A DNA stretch of 64,000 bases from Fictibacillus nanhaiensis (GTDB lineage: Bacteria; Bacillota; Bacilli; Bacillales; Fictibacillaceae). Below the pieces are notes generated by a model. The model made no database searches and had not been told where the DNA came from. It was given only the letters and a program-made list of their open reading frames with translations. Shown here in pieces: positions 1 through 9,433 of the stretch; the stretch's first letter is position 1, and each line of letters opens with the position of its first letter. The DNA is taken from NCBI RefSeq assembly GCF_019801215.1, contig NZ_JAHVJO010000001.1:930001-994000 (forward strand), in the 5' to 3' direction. Made by a program: the position numbers and the translations under genes.

Positions 1-204
1 TCTCGGTGTTAAATAATCGTCTATGAATGTTTTCACCAAAATCGGTCCTGTTAGTTCAGCAACTGTAGCAAAGATTAAAAGAATAAAAGCAAGAGTTAAC
101 CGTTTTTTGTGCATTTTGATATAAGACATGAGCCTCTTAAAAACAGCCCATTGATTCATCTGCAGCAATTCTTCTTTTGTTTGCAGGTTATCTGATTGAT
201 TCAT
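1..204 (-). CDS. ABC transporter permease/ATPase, N-terminal part (YheH/BmrD-like), cut by window edge
   Basis: Only the first 68 codons are inside the window. The protein starts MNQSDNLQTK and soon enters a hydrophobic segment (about residues 37-55, LTLAFILLIFATVAELTG) followed by VKTFIDDYLTPR, typical of the first transmembrane helix and first extracellular loop of type IV ABC exporters. Its ATG overlaps the stop of the upstream exporter half by 4 bp (ATGA), so the two are translationally coupled and almost certainly form a heterodimer like BmrC/BmrD (YheI/YheH) of B. subtilis. The ATPase domain lies outside the window, so the role of this half as the catalytically competent subunit is inferred from its partner's degenerate site. 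Confidence 0.85.
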   Translation of the reverse strand, partial: MNQSDNLQTKEELLQMNQWAVFKRLMSYIKMHKKRLTLAFILLIFATVAELTGPILVKTFIDDYLTPR

Positions 205-1952
205 CCTTTTTCACCCCCTTGCGCGATCAGTGTTTCAAGAGCTTGCCTTTCATACGTCTCTTTATACCAGCCTTCAACCCCTAATAAAGAATGATGTGTA
301 CCTCTTTGTGCGATCGTTCCGTTTTCTAATACGATAATCAAATCGCAATGGGCAATAGAGGAAAGTCGATGAGCGGTAATGATTGTTGTTTTATTTTGTC
401 TTTTTTTCTTTAAGTTTTGAAGAATGTCTTCTTCTGTTTTAGCATCTACTGCGGAAAGAGAGTCGTCTAATATTAGAATCTCAGGGTTCGTAATAAGAGC
501 TCTAGCGATTGAGATTCTTTGTTTTTGACCTCCTGATAACGTAACACCCCTCTCCCCTACAACGGTTTCATAGCCATATTTGAACTGAGAAATATCCTGA
601 TGGATGGACGCCAGTTGTGCAGCTTCTTTTATCTCTGAAAAAGGAGAATCAATCCTAGCAAACGCGATATTTTCTGCGATCGTTGCGGAGAACAGAAAAT
701 GATCTTGAGGAACATAACCTATTGCTGCTCTTAATTGATCTAACTTATAATCACTAATATCCATTCCGTTTAGGATGATGTCATCTCGATTTAAGTTAAA
801 TTCCCGTAAAAGCAGTCGGCATAATGTTGTTTTTCCGCTGCCCGTTTTTCCGACAATTCCAAGCGTCTGCCCTTTCTCTAACGTAAAATGAATAGTTGAC
901 AGTACTGGTGTATTTTCCACATAGCAAAATTCTTCTAAGTGAAAAGATATGTCTCCGTTAGGAGGAACATTCACCGATCCTTTATCCTCGATCTCTTCGT
1001 TTACTGCGAGCAATGCTTCCACTCGATCATAGGAGGCTCTCCCTCTTTCAACAATGTTGAACAGCCATCCAAATGCTAACATCGGCCAGATCAACAATCC
1101 GAGATAGCTAGTGAACGAAACAAGCTGTCCTATCGTCAGTTCGTTGCGAATTACAAGGACGGATCCATAACTGACAGCCAAGAAAAAAGAGATTCCGATA
1201 ATAAGAGAGATGGTTGGGTCAAATAATGAATCAATTCGAGCTACAGCCATATTCTTTTTTACAGCGTCTTGAGAAAGAGATGTAAAACTATTAATATCGT
1301 CCTCTTCTTGTCCAAATGCCTTTATTACACGTGTTCCTGATATACTCTCCTGCACCTTATCATTCAAGGTCGAAAAAGCTTCTTGTGCACGGTGAAATCT
1401 TTTATGTAGAAGTGTTCCGTATTTATTCGTTGCCCAAGCCATGACAGGCAATGGCAACAAGCTAACCAAAGTCAGCTTCCAGCTAATCGTCGATGCCATC
1501 GCGATCAATGTAAAACCGCCCATCATTAAGGAATCGACTAAAGTTAGCACTCCATCCCCAGCAGTTTGCTGAATGGCTTGGAGATCATTGGTTGAATGCG
1601 CCATCAGGTCTCCCACTCGGCGTTTTTGATAAAATTCCTGTGATTTTTTTGTAAAGTGTTTATATAATCTATTCCGGAGAAGCATTGAAAGCTTTACAGC
1701 AGCACCGAATATTAAGATTCTCCAAATATAGCGAAGGACATAGATTCCTATGGCGATTCCAATAAGCAAACCTCCAAACTGCCATAGCAGCTCATCCGTC
1801 AATGACCCTTCTTTAATATGGTCAACGATTAAACCGACAATTTTTGGGGGCACTAATAGCCCAAGTGAAACAAAGGCTAGCATTACGATACCACCTAAAT
1901 ATCGCCATTTTTCTTGTTTGAAGTACCACATTAATTGTATAAAGACTTTCAA
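201..1952 (-). CDS. ABC exporter half-transporter, YheI/BmrC-like, with degenerate Walker B
   Basis: A 583-residue permease-ATPase fusion with six membrane helices in the first about 310 residues and an ATPase domain after it: Walker A GKTGSGKT (368-375), signature LSGGQ (472-476), Walker B ILILDD (492-497) and H-loop H528. The residue after the Walker B Asp is Asp497, not the catalytic Glu. In heterodimeric exporters such as BmrC/BmrD, this is the half carrying the degenerate ATPase site. The start is TTG, chosen because a good ribosome site (AAGGGGGAA) precedes it. It overlaps the next exporter half by 4 bp. The family exports drugs, lipids or peptides across the cytoplasmic membrane; the substrate cannot be read from sequence. 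Confidence 0.9.
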   Translation of the reverse strand: MKVFIQLMWYFKQEKWRYLGGIVMLAFVSLGLLVPPKIVGLIVDHIKEGSLTDELLWQFGGLLIGIAIGIYVLRYIWRILIFGAAVKLSMLLRNRLYKHFTKKSQEFYQKRRVGDLMAHSTNDLQAIQQTAGDGVLTLVDSLMMGGFTLIAMASTISWKLTLVSLLPLPVMAWATNKYGTLLHKRFHRAQEAFSTLNDKVQESISGTRVIKAFGQEEDDINSFTSLSQDAVKKNMAVARIDSLFDPTISLIIGISFFLAVSYGSVLVIRNELTIGQLVSFTSYLGLLIWPMLAFGWLFNIVERGRASYDRVEALLAVNEEIEDKGSVNVPPNGDISFHLEEFCYVENTPVLSTIHFTLEKGQTLGIVGKTGSGKTTLCRLLLREFNLNRDDIILNGMDISDYKLDQLRAAIGYVPQDHFLFSATIAENIAFARIDSPFSEIKEAAQLASIHQDISQFKYGYETVVGERGVTLSGGQKQRISIARALITNPEILILDDSLSAVDAKTEEDILQNLKKKRQNKTTIITAHRLSSIAHCDLIIVLENGTIAQRGTHHSLLGVEGWYKETYERQALETLIAQGGEKG

Positions 1953-2029
1953 TTGCTGTTCCCCCTTGTATGCGTATCAAAAACAAGTATAGTTTACCAA
2001 TATATGAAAATTCAGAAAAGAAAAAGTTT

Positions 2030-2062
2030 AAAAAAAGAGGCCTCTTTATTATAAAAGGCCTC
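2030..2062 (-). terminator. Rho-independent terminator after mnmH
   Basis: On the minus strand a 7-bp stem GAGGCCT/AGGCCTC is followed by a run of seven T. It lies 8 bp past the mnmH stop and before the ABC exporter operon. Confidence 0.8.
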
Positions 2063-2069
2063 ACTGATT

Positions 2070-3128
2070 TTATTGGAAAAGCAATGTATTTACTTTTATT
2101 TTTATTTGATTGTAAAGATGATCAAATGACTCACCTTGCACGTGCAGACATTCACTATCGTATTTTTGTTCTGCAAAATTATACTTCGGATCATAATAAT
2201 TTTCGAGTAAAAAGGAAACGACTTCTTCATAATCTGATTGACTAAGAGCTTCATGTATTCCCGTCATGATTTCAGGATGAATTCTTTTCGTAAGCTTCGT
2301 GATCGCTTCTTTAATCTCTTCTTTATATAGATGAGGATCGTACACATCACAGATGTATTTCACTCTCATTGGAAACGGAATAGTAACGTGAATTCGTGTA
2401 CCTGAATACTTACCTTCTAACAAAAAATCAGGAACTACAACTCTGCCAATTCTTTTACTCTCTGATTCAATAATTAAGGTAGCTGAAGTTTGAAGTTGTT
2501 GTAATCGCTCATAGAGCAACGATTCGAATTTTTTTTGAGAAGCAGGGTCTTCTCCAATCCTACCAAAAATGGATCCTTTATGGCCTGCCATTTTTTCAAG
2601 GTTAACAACGGGGTAACCTTCACTCTCTAGTCTGTCGAGAATTTTGGTTTTCATTGTGCCCGTATAGCCTTCAATAACAATAATCTGTTTTGGGAATTGC
2701 TCAAATCGTTCCAACAGTTCCTCAACACGTTTTCTGTATGAACGAATACCGCCCTCTAGCTGCAAGCACTTAATCCCCATCATATTCATGGTTTGAGCGA
2801 TACTTTTAGAGCGCATACCACCCCTGGCGCAATAGATAACGACTTGCTTATCAGGGTTCTGTTCTATTTTTTCTTTTATACGTTTAAAGAAATGGGGCAG
2901 CTTCGGTGATACGATCTCAAGTCCCCGTTCCATTGCTTTTTCTTTACTGACCTGTTTATATATCGTACCGATCTCTGCTCTTTCCTCATTAGAAAAAATA
3001 CTTAAACGCTCGGCTCCAGGTATATGGTATTCTTCATGTTCTTTCGGAGACCTGACATCAAAAAGCAAATGTGACTCTGCATCTATTTCATCTAACGTGA
3101 TAATTTGTATATCCGTGTTCAAAACCAT
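2070..3128 (-). CDS. mnmH: tRNA 2-selenouridine synthase MnmH (SelU)
   Basis: MnmH replaces sulfur by selenium, via geranyl-2-thiouridine, at the wobble uridine of tRNAs, using selenophosphate from SelD. The N-terminal half is a rhodanese domain (LLFDVRSPKEHEEYHIPGA, then the active-site loop VVIYCARGGMRS with its Cys). The C-terminal half carries a P-loop-like segment (VIEGYTGTMKT) in which Met replaces the usual Gly before the KT pair. The ORF is open further upstream, but that part runs through the yneF terminator. The third of three consecutive ATG codons at 3128 has an AAAGGG site at ideal distance, giving about 352 residues. No selD is in the window, so selenophosphate supply must be encoded elsewhere. 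Confidence 0.9.
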   Translation of the reverse strand: MVLNTDIQIITLDEIDAESHLLFDVRSPKEHEEYHIPGAERLSIFSNEERAEIGTIYKQVSKEKAMERGLEIVSPKLPHFFKRIKEKIEQNPDKQVVIYCARGGMRSKSIAQTMNMMGIKCLQLEGGIRSYRKRVEELLERFEQFPKQIIVIEGYTGTMKTKILDRLESEGYPVVNLEKMAGHKGSIFGRIGEDPASQKKFESLLYERLQQLQTSATLIIESESKRIGRVVVPDFLLEGKYSGTRIHVTIPFPMRVKYICDVYDPHLYKEEIKEAITKLTKRIHPEIMTGIHEALSQSDYEEVVSFLLENYYDPKYNFAEQKYDSECLHVQGESFDHLYNQIKIKVNTLLFQ

Positions 3129-3170
3129 CATCATCCCTTTTATTGATGCAATCATTTCGTTAGTAAGAAC

Positions 3171-3204
3171 GAAAACAAGCACCCGGTTTTGCCGAGGGTG
3201 CTTG
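3171..3204 (-). terminator. Rho-independent terminator after yneF
   Basis: A 9-bp stem CAAGCACCC/GGGTGCTTG with TTTT following on the minus strand, between the yneF stop and the mnmH start. It argues against an upstream start for mnmH. Confidence 0.8.
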
Positions 3205-3209
3205 TACAC

Positions 3210-3428
3210 TTACTTCATTTGTTTGTTCATAGCCTGCATCATTTGGTTAATTTTCTTTTGCGAAGGCTTCTGACCCATCTGCATCATCATCACACGCAAC
3301 ATATTTTCATTAATCGGTGGATTTTTTTGTAAATAACTCATCATATACTTGCGGGCAATAAAAAATCCGATCGCAACTCCGGCAATCAGTGATAAAGCAG
3401 CCACAAGGATTATCATACCAGTACCCAT
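3210..3428 (-). CDS. yneF: YneF family small membrane protein (UPF0154)
   Basis: A 72-residue protein with one N-terminal membrane helix (about residues 4-25) ending in FFIARKYM, then a conserved cytosolic tail with [26 protein letters not shown], which is the signature of UPF0154/YneF in Firmicutes. The ribosome site AAGGAGGAAG is strong. It sits downstream of sirA, as in B. subtilis. The function is not established. Confidence 0.93.
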   Translation of the reverse strand: MGTGMIILVAALSLIAGVAIGFFIARKYMMSYLQKNPPINENMLRVMMMQMGQKPSQKKINQMMQAMNKQMK

Positions 3429-3506
3429 TGTTAAAACTTCCTCCTTCGTGTTGTCTAGAACTAGTTTACTACAAGTTATAGGTCACATACAAGAATGGAA
3501 AGTTAT

Positions 3507-3947
3507 TTATGTAGCATATACTCTATTCAATTTAAAAGGAGACAGCCATCCAAATTTTCTATCCCCATAATCCATCGCTAAAAAATAAGGCTCAAAATGC
3601 CTTAATGCTTCAAAAATGATCGTTTCCGCTTCAAAATTCCCGATACTGTATACATGCAGATGATTTTTCGTAAGTTCGATACGAGCTGAGCTATTTTTAC
3701 ATTGCAGCGTGTATGAATGACCTTCATAACGCCATTCATAGGTTCCACTAAATTGTTGAAAAAAATGTTCTTCTAATTGAGAGACAGACAATAATGAAGT
3801 TATGTAGCTGATCTGTTTTTGCAATATGTTTTTAGAAATCCCGGAAGTTCGCTGTTCTTCAAAAAATAATTGAAACAGTTTATTTTCCTTCCCATAATAG
3901 CAATGAGCAACTTCTTTTGTGATCAGATAAATAAAAAACTCTCTCAT
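3507..3947 (-). CDS. sirA: Sporulation inhibitor of replication SirA
   Basis: SirA binds domain I of DnaA and blocks new rounds of replication once cells commit to sporulation; in B. subtilis it is induced by Spo0A. The 146-residue product shows the family pattern: REFFIYLITKEVAHCYYGKE at the start, a QKQISYIT segment in the middle, and FEAETIIFEALRHFEPYFLAMDYGDRKFGWL near the end. The ORF is open 24 codons further upstream, but ATG 3947 has a GAGGAG ribosome site 7-8 nt away and matches the family start. Position between tkt and yneF is conserved with B. subtilis yneE. Confidence 0.92.
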   Translation of the reverse strand: MREFFIYLITKEVAHCYYGKENKLFQLFFEEQRTSGISKNILQKQISYITSLLSVSQLEEHFFQQFSGTYEWRYEGHSYTLQCKNSSARIELTKNHLHVYSIGNFEAETIIFEALRHFEPYFLAMDYGDRKFGWLSPFKLNRVYAT

Positions 3948-4051
3948 AGTAAAGCTCCTCTCAAACTGCTTTGCTGAAAGTATATACAAAACGAGGAGAA
4001 AAACTTGTCTAAAAAACAAAGTAAAACATCACTATTTTTGTCGAAAAACAT

Positions 4052-4082
4052 AAAAAAGAAGGTTTTCCATCGAAAACCTCCT
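4052..4082 (-). terminator. Terminator after tkt
   Basis: Stem AGGTTTTC/GAAAACCT with a GATG loop, followed by T-rich sequence on the minus strand, 18 bp beyond the tkt stop. Confidence 0.8.
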
Positions 4083-4099
4083 TTAAATCTTCACTATTC

Positions 4100-6094
4100 T
4101 TATTTATTTAGCAGTTTCTTTACACGTTTCACAACATTTTCAGGTGTAAATCCATATTCTTTCATGATCACTTCACCAGGAGCTGATGCACCAAATGTAT
4201 CGATGGCAAGTGTATCACCATCTAGACCGACATACTTATGCCAGCCAAGAGATGCACCCATCTCAATCGCTAAACGTTTTGTAATATGTTTAGGCAGTAC
4301 GGATTCTTTGTAAGCTTCATCTTGCTTATCAAAGCTTTCCCAAGATGGCATTGATACAACTGATGCATGAATGCCTTCATTCTTCAGTAATTCTTGAGCT
4401 TCAATGGCTACATGTACTTCTGATCCAGCGGAAAGAAGGAGAACTTCTGCTTCAGACTCAGATGGAGAAACGACATATGCCCCGCGTTTAACACCTTCAT
4501 ATGCTTTTTCTTTTGTATGTTTTAAGATAGGAAGATCTTGACGGCTTAATACCAATGCCGTTGGTTGATTTTTACTTTCAACAGCAATCTTCCATGCTGC
4601 ATTTGATTCATATCCGTCAGCAGGACGAATCAGATTGAGATTTGGAAGAGCACGCAATGAAGCAAGCTGCTCAACTGGCTCATGAGTTGGGCCATCCTCT
4701 CCGACCATTACACTGTCATGTGTTAACACATACGTTACAGGAAGACCCATTAAAGCAGACAATCGAATGGCCGGTCGTACGTAATCAGAGAAAACAAAGA
4801 AAGTTCCTCCATAAACTTTCAGCCCGCCATGAAGGGCCATTCCGTTAAGTGCTGCTCCCATTGCGAACTCACGCACACCAAACCAAATGTTTCTTCCGCT
4901 ATAATCATTTCTGCTAAAATTCATTTCACCTTCAAGCAAGGTTTTGTTGGAACCTGCTAAATCTGCAGACCCTCCAAAGATTGCAGGAACGTTCTTAGCA
5001 AGTACATTTAGGGCTTTACCTGCAGAAGAACGAGTCGCAATCGCTTTATCAAATTCTGGCATATTTTGATCCCAGTTTTCAGGTAAATCGCCTTTGATTG
5101 CAAGATTCAGTTCTTGAGCTAATTCAGGATATTTTTCTGAATAAGCTTTATACGTATTGTTCCATTCTTCTTCTTTCGATTGACCTTCTTTTTTAAGCTG
5201 CTCAAAATGAGCTTTTACTTCTTCTGGTACATGGAAATCATTTTCAAAAGTCCATTTGTACGCTTCTTTCGTTAATAAAATCTCATCTTTACCTAGTGGT
5301 GCACCGTGTGAAGCAGATTTACCTGATTTATTCGGTGACCCATGTCCAATAACCGTTTTCACTTCAATAAGAGTTGGCTTATTTAATTCTTCTCGAGCCT
5401 CAGCTAATGCTTTTTCAATTTCTTCTAAGTTTGTACCATCTTCTACATATAGAACTTGCCATCCATATGCTTCAAATCGTTTTTGGATATCTTCAGAGAA
5501 GGAGTGATGAAGATCACCATCTAAAGAAATATCGTTAGAATCGTATAACACGATCATTCTCCCTAGACCGAGATGGGCTGCAAGTGAGGCTGCTTCTGAT
5601 GAAACACCTTCCATTAAATCACCATCGCCACAAATGGAATACGTGAAATGATCAATAATATCAAATTGTTCTTTGTTGAATTTTGCAGCCAAGTGACGTT
5701 CAGCCATAGCCATACCTACTGCCATCGCAATACCTTGTCCAAGCGGTCCAGTAGTAGCTTCTACCCCAACCGTATGACCGTATTCTGGATGACCTGGGGT
5801 TTTGCTTCCCCATTGTCTAAATTGCTGTAAGTCTTCAATCGTTAATCCATAGCCACTCAAGTGAAGTAAGCTATACAATAGCATCGAACCGTGTCCAGCT
5901 GATAATACAAAGCGGTCTCGATTGAACCACTCGGGATTTGATGGATTATGGTTCATGAATTTTGTCCAAAGACTGTATGCCATTGGAGCAGCACCCATTG
6001 GCATACCTGGATGGCCTGAATTCGCCTTTTCTATGCTGTCAATTGAAAGTGTACGGATTGTATTAATTGCTAATTCATCAATATTACGTGACAA
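4100..6094 (-). CDS. tkt: Transketolase
   Basis: Thiamine-diphosphate enzyme of the non-oxidative pentose phosphate pathway that moves two-carbon units between sugar phosphates. Visible marks are the N-terminal [20 protein letters not shown], the ThDP/Mg motif ([13 protein letters not shown]...YDSNDIS), the pyrimidine-domain segment [19 protein letters not shown], and a C-terminal domain with GASAPGEVI. An ATG at 6103 is embedded in the ribosome site (AAGGGATGAT). The TTG at 6094 lies 9 nt after it and aligns with the B. subtilis start, giving 664 residues, so TTG is preferred. It is transcribed from its own promoter. Confidence 0.95.
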   Translation of the reverse strand: MSRNIDELAINTIRTLSIDSIEKANSGHPGMPMGAAPMAYSLWTKFMNHNPSNPEWFNRDRFVLSAGHGSMLLYSLLHLSGYGLTIEDLQQFRQWGSKTPGHPEYGHTVGVEATTGPLGQGIAMAVGMAMAERHLAAKFNKEQFDIIDHFTYSICGDGDLMEGVSSEAASLAAHLGLGRMIVLYDSNDISLDGDLHHSFSEDIQKRFEAYGWQVLYVEDGTNLEEIEKALAEAREELNKPTLIEVKTVIGHGSPNKSGKSASHGAPLGKDEILLTKEAYKWTFENDFHVPEEVKAHFEQLKKEGQSKEEEWNNTYKAYSEKYPELAQELNLAIKGDLPENWDQNMPEFDKAIATRSSAGKALNVLAKNVPAIFGGSADLAGSNKTLLEGEMNFSRNDYSGRNIWFGVREFAMGAALNGMALHGGLKVYGGTFFVFSDYVRPAIRLSALMGLPVTYVLTHDSVMVGEDGPTHEPVEQLASLRALPNLNLIRPADGYESNAAWKIAVESKNQPTALVLSRQDLPILKHTKEKAYEGVKRGAYVVSPSESEAEVLLLSAGSEVHVAIEAQELLKNEGIHASVVSMPSWESFDKQDEAYKESVLPKHITKRLAIEMGASLGWHKYVGLDGDTLAIDTFGASAPGEVIMKEYGFTPENVVKRVKKLLNK

Positions 6095-6135
6095 AAAAAT
6101 CATCCCTTCATATGTACTAAACAGTTTTGACTTTC

Positions 6136-6164
6136 ATAATAAACGTTCACGTTCATTTAGACAA
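6136..6164 (-). promoter_or_regulatory. Likely SigA promoter of tkt
   Basis: Minus-strand -35 TTGTCT (6159-6164) and -10 TATTAT (6136-6141) separated by 17 bp, about 40 bp before the tkt start. Confidence 0.6.
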
Positions 6165-6206
6165 GATATACACTTCGTTATTTTACCATTACCCTCTTCA
6201 ATTCAT

Positions 6207-6259
6207 ACAAAAACCGCCTGAAACCATCCCAACGAAGTCGTTGTTATAGTACAGGCGGT
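6207..6259 (-). terminator. Terminator after the HesB-like gene
   Basis: Outer stem ACCGCCTG/CAGGCGGT enclosing a second small hairpin (CAACGA/TCGTTG), followed by TTTTTG on the minus strand, just past the stop at 6270. Confidence 0.75.
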
Positions 6260-6269
6260 CGATTATGGA

Positions 6270-6554
6270 CTATGCTAAGCCAGGTATGTGGCATGAAAAA
6301 TAATCTGTTTTTTCATCATAATCAAGTTTCATATTTTCAGCAAACCATTTTTCTTCAGATCGGACAAAGAATGGAACACCTTCTACTTCCTGAATATAAT
6401 CATTTTCATGAGGTATAGCAGGAGTAACTCCTAGTGAAAAACCACCAGAATCTCCACTTCCTGCATATTTTACAAATAAACGCAAACCTTCTTTAGCCCC
6501 CAACTCAATGTCTTTATAAAGGTTGGCCGCGGCACTTGAGATTGAAAAAGTCAA
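6270..6554 (-). CDS. HesB/YneR-like iron-sulfur-type domain protein
   Basis: About 94 residues with the HesB-like fold pattern: FSISSAAANLYKDIELGAKEGLRLFVKYAGSGDSGGFSLGV, then a PFFVRSEEKWF segment. It resembles B. subtilis YneR. The cysteines used for cluster binding by IscA/SufA are missing, so a scaffold role is doubtful. The open frame extends upstream through a terminator. The TTG at 6554 has a strong AAAGGGGAGA ribosome site 6-7 nt away and gives the family's usual length. It lies between ynzC and tkt. Confidence 0.75.
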   Translation of the reverse strand: MTFSISSAAANLYKDIELGAKEGLRLFVKYAGSGDSGGFSLGVTPAIPHENDYIQEVEGVPFFVRSEEKWFAENMKLDYDEKTDYFSCHIPGLA

Positions 6555-6617
6555 AATATTCTCCCCTTTCAAGGTTGTTATATAACAGTATATACGATTA
6601 ATAAAAGATTGCAACAG

Positions 6618-6654
6618 AAAAAAATGCCTATTTGCAGTTTTGCAGATAGGCATT
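6618..6654 (-). terminator. Terminator after ynzC
   Basis: Stem AATGCCTAT/ATAGGCATT with an inner CTGCAAAACTGCA loop, followed by TTTTTT on the minus strand. Confidence 0.8.
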
Positions 6655-6669
6655 TTGTATGAGTGTGTA

Positions 6670-6909
6670 TTACTGTTTAAGGTTGTTTTTATTCATCTTG
6701 CTTTTCTTTAGTTTTTCTGGAGTTACATCATCTCCGTTTGGATCCACAAACGTCACTCCATGTAAGTCTTGGACAAAAGATTTCCGAAAGACTTGTAAAT
6801 ATTCTTCTCTGAGTTTTTTTTGCTCTATTTTTTCAGCTTGAGTTAAATTAGTTTCTTTTGATTTTCTAGAAAGTTCATTGATTCGTTGCATTTTATCCTT
6901 TGATAACAT
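6670..6909 (-). CDS. ynzC: YnzC family protein (DUF896)
   Basis: A 79-residue, charged, helical protein with the DUF896/UPF0291 pattern: INELSRKSKETNLTQAEKIEQKKLREEYL, then FVQDLHGVTFVDPNGDDVTPEKL. The ribosome site AAAGGAG is 8-9 nt before the ATG. In B. subtilis ynzC is the third gene of the SOS-induced yneA-yneB-ynzC operon, and the order is kept here. The biochemical role is unknown. Confidence 0.93.
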   Translation of the reverse strand: MLSKDKMQRINELSRKSKETNLTQAEKIEQKKLREEYLQVFRKSFVQDLHGVTFVDPNGDDVTPEKLKKSKMNKNNLKQ

Positions 6910-6971
6910 GTGTAAAAACTCCTTTAAAAATTACTCTTTCATACTATCCTACATGAGTAGTAAAGGAATTT

Positions 6972-7637
<666 letters not shown>

Positions 7638-7904
7638 TTATTTATTTACCGGAATGACTACCTTTTGACCCGGAAAAACAGCAGAAGCATTTACACTGTT
7701 TTTTTTCTCGACCCACTTGATAAACTCCCAGTTTGAGTAATGATGTTTTGCATTATATTCTTCTGAAAGACTCCAAAGGGAATCTCCTTCTTCAATCGTA
7801 ACTTCTATATATTGTGTATCTTGTGATGCAAGATTTGATAATGTAAAAAAGATTCCACCAATTAAACTTAAAAATACTATAACATGCAATGTTCCTTGTT
7901 TCAT
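7638..7904 (-). CDS. yneA: SOS cell-division suppressor YneA (LysM)
   Basis: YneA delays septation during the SOS response. The 88-residue product has an N-terminal membrane/signal segment ([19 protein letters not shown]) and a LysM domain ([19 protein letters not shown]...[15 protein letters not shown]), the same layout as B. subtilis YneA. The second of two nearby ATGs is chosen because its spacing from GGAAGGGG is about 8 nt; the first is only 2-3 nt away. It is divergent from lexA with three LexA boxes in the shared control region. Confidence 0.93.
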   Translation of the reverse strand: MKQGTLHVIVFLSLIGGIFFTLSNLASQDTQYIEVTIEEGDSLWSLSEEYNAKHHYSNWEFIKWVEKKNSVNASAVFPGQKVVIPVNK

Positions 7905-7922
7905 GTCCATTTCCCCTTCCAA

Positions 7923-7936
7923 CAAACATTTGTTCG
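7923..7936. promoter_or_regulatory. LexA box 1 (yneA leader)
   Basis: CAAACATTTGTTCG; its complement CGAACAAATGTTTG fits CGAAC-N4-GTTCG with one mismatch. It lies downstream of the yneA -10, just before the ribosome site. Confidence 0.8.
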
Positions 7937-7950
7937 TATCTTCTGCTTAT

Positions 7951-7980
7951 ATCATAACTGGAACGTTTGTTCGGTGTCAA
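7951..7980 (-). promoter_or_regulatory. yneA promoter with LexA box 2 in its spacer
   Basis: Minus-strand -35 TTGACA (7975-7980) and -10 TATGAT (7951-7956) with an 18-bp spacer. LexA box 2 (7960-7973, GGAACGTTTGTTCG) occupies that spacer, so bound LexA would exclude RNA polymerase. Confidence 0.85.
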
Positions 7981-7989
7981 CTATTTTTT

Positions 7990-8029
7990 CGAACTTATGT
8001 TTGTATCTGGAGAATAGCCATGCTATACT
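7990..8029 (+). promoter_or_regulatory. lexA promoter overlapped by LexA box 3
   Basis: LexA box 3 CGAACTTATGTTTG at 7990-8003 overlaps the -35 TTGTAT (8001-8006). The -10 TATACT is at 8024-8029, spacing 17 bp. This is the arrangement expected for LexA autorepression. Confidence 0.85.
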
Positions 8030-8063
8030 TTTTATAGATAAAACTACTGGTGAGGTGCTTAAA

Positions 8064-8678
8064 ATGACTAAGTTATCCAGACGTCAATTGGATATCCTGG
8101 CTTTTATAAAAGAAGAAGTTTCCCAAAAAGGATATCCCCCCTCAGTAAGAGAAATTGGGGAAGCAGTTGGACTTGCTTCAAGCTCAACTGTGCACGGACA
8201 TTTAGCAAGATTAGAAAAAAAAGGACTCATCCGAAGAGATCCGACAAAACCAAGAGCAATCGAAGTATTAGGTCTAGAGGATAATTTACCTTCTGTTAGA
8301 TCCGTTTCAATACCGGTTATCGGTAAAGTAACAGCTGGTCTTCCGATTAGTGCGGTAGAAAATGTTGAGGAGTATTTCCCACTGCCTGAACATATTGTAG
8401 GCGATGAGAATGTGTTCATGCTTACTGTAGTTGGAGACAGTATGATTGAAGCCGGTATTTTTAATCGCGACTTAGTTGTTGTAAAACAGCAGCCGACTGC
8501 TAATAATGGAGACATTATCGTAGCTATGACGGATGAGGATGAAGCAACCGTTAAACGCTTCTTTAAAGAGAAGAATCATATCCGACTTCAGCCTGAGAAT
8601 TCCTCTATGGAACCTATCATTCTGCAAAGCTGTACCATCTTAGGCAAAGTTATTGGAGTTTATAGAAGCATTCACTAA
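8064..8678 (+). CDS. lexA: SOS repressor LexA (DinR)
   Basis: Master repressor of the SOS response; it self-cleaves when RecA filaments form. The 204-residue protein has the winged helix domain ([13 protein letters not shown]...[24 protein letters not shown]), the cleavage site Ala91-Gly92 (KVTAGLP), catalytic Ser126 (VVGDSM) and Lys164 (EATVKRFF). ATG 8064 is preceded by GGTGAGGTG; the longer frame upstream runs through the promoter and is not used. The product should control yneA-yneB-ynzC and recA within this window. Confidence 0.97.
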   Translation: MTKLSRRQLDILAFIKEEVSQKGYPPSVREIGEAVGLASSSTVHGHLARLEKKGLIRRDPTKPRAIEVLGLEDNLPSVRSVSIPVIGKVTAGLPISAVENVEEYFPLPEHIVGDENVFMLTVVGDSMIEAGIFNRDLVVVKQQPTANNGDIIVAMTDEDEATVKRFFKEKNHIRLQPENSSMEPIILQSCTILGKVIGVYRSIH

Positions 8679-8697
8679 TTTAATCAATCGTACGGTA

Positions 8698-8735
8698 AAG
8701 AAGCAGCTCCATTAAATGTAGCTGCTTCTTTTTTC
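8698..8735 (+). terminator. lexA terminator
   Basis: Stem GAAGCAGCT/AGCTGCTTC followed by T6, 20 bp after the lexA stop. From here to 9007 there is no gene: only AT-rich sequence that presumably holds the promoter for the next small ORF. Confidence 0.85.
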
Positions 8736-9007
8736 TCTCAAAAAAAGAACCTGCAATAAATAAATGGTTCAATTAACATTAGAGAAACAATAAGAATTTC
8801 AAGAATAAAAACTCAAAGGTTATATTCTTCTTAAAAAATTCCATTAATCCAATAATCAGTTGCTATTGTCGCTTCGTTATCTCAGATGTGATTTATCTGT
8901 AACAAAAAAATGTAATAATAAGTAATTTATGTTAATGTTTACATATATAGATAATTTATCAGATACTGGCGGTTTAATGAAAATTTAGTACCTGAGTGAG
9001 GTTAGCT

Positions 9008-9202
9008 ATGAAAAACAACAAAATTGCACTATTTGTTTCTTTTATAGTATTAGTAGGTTTTCCAATTCTTTTTCTCTTCATATCGATGTATACAGGGCAG
9101 TGGGGTTATCTTGCATGGAGTATTCCGCCTTCCTTTATTGCGGGATTTACTGGTTTGATGATAACGCTTAAGCAAATAAAAAAAGAACGGTATAGGGCGT
9201 AA
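9008..9202 (+). CDS. Small two-helix membrane protein, unknown
   Basis: A 64-residue product with two hydrophobic segments, about residues 8-27 (LFVSFIVLVGFPILFLFISM) and 33-52 (LAWSIPPSFIAGFTGLMITL), and a basic tail KQIKKERYRA. ATG 9008 follows a GTGAGG site. I do not recognise the family. It is the first gene of the accessory block after lexA, on the opposite strand to most neighbours. Confidence 0.5.
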   Translation: MKNNKIALFVSFIVLVGFPILFLFISMYTGQWGYLAWSIPPSFIAGFTGLMITLKQIKKERYRA

Positions 9203-9433
9203 CGATATCTCATCTAATTCATTAAAGAGGACTTTCTAAAAAAAGATCAGAGCAATAGGATATGGTATTTGAATCAATTTCTTTCATTAATTCATCTTAA
9301 TCTTCGCTCTTTTCGTAAAGTTTGTTCTCTTTTAAATGGTATTTTTGATTTATGAAGAATATAAAATGTTAAAATATAGAAAACAGAATTGATATAAGGT
9401 AAGAGACTTTCTTAATTATAAGGGGATAACGAT

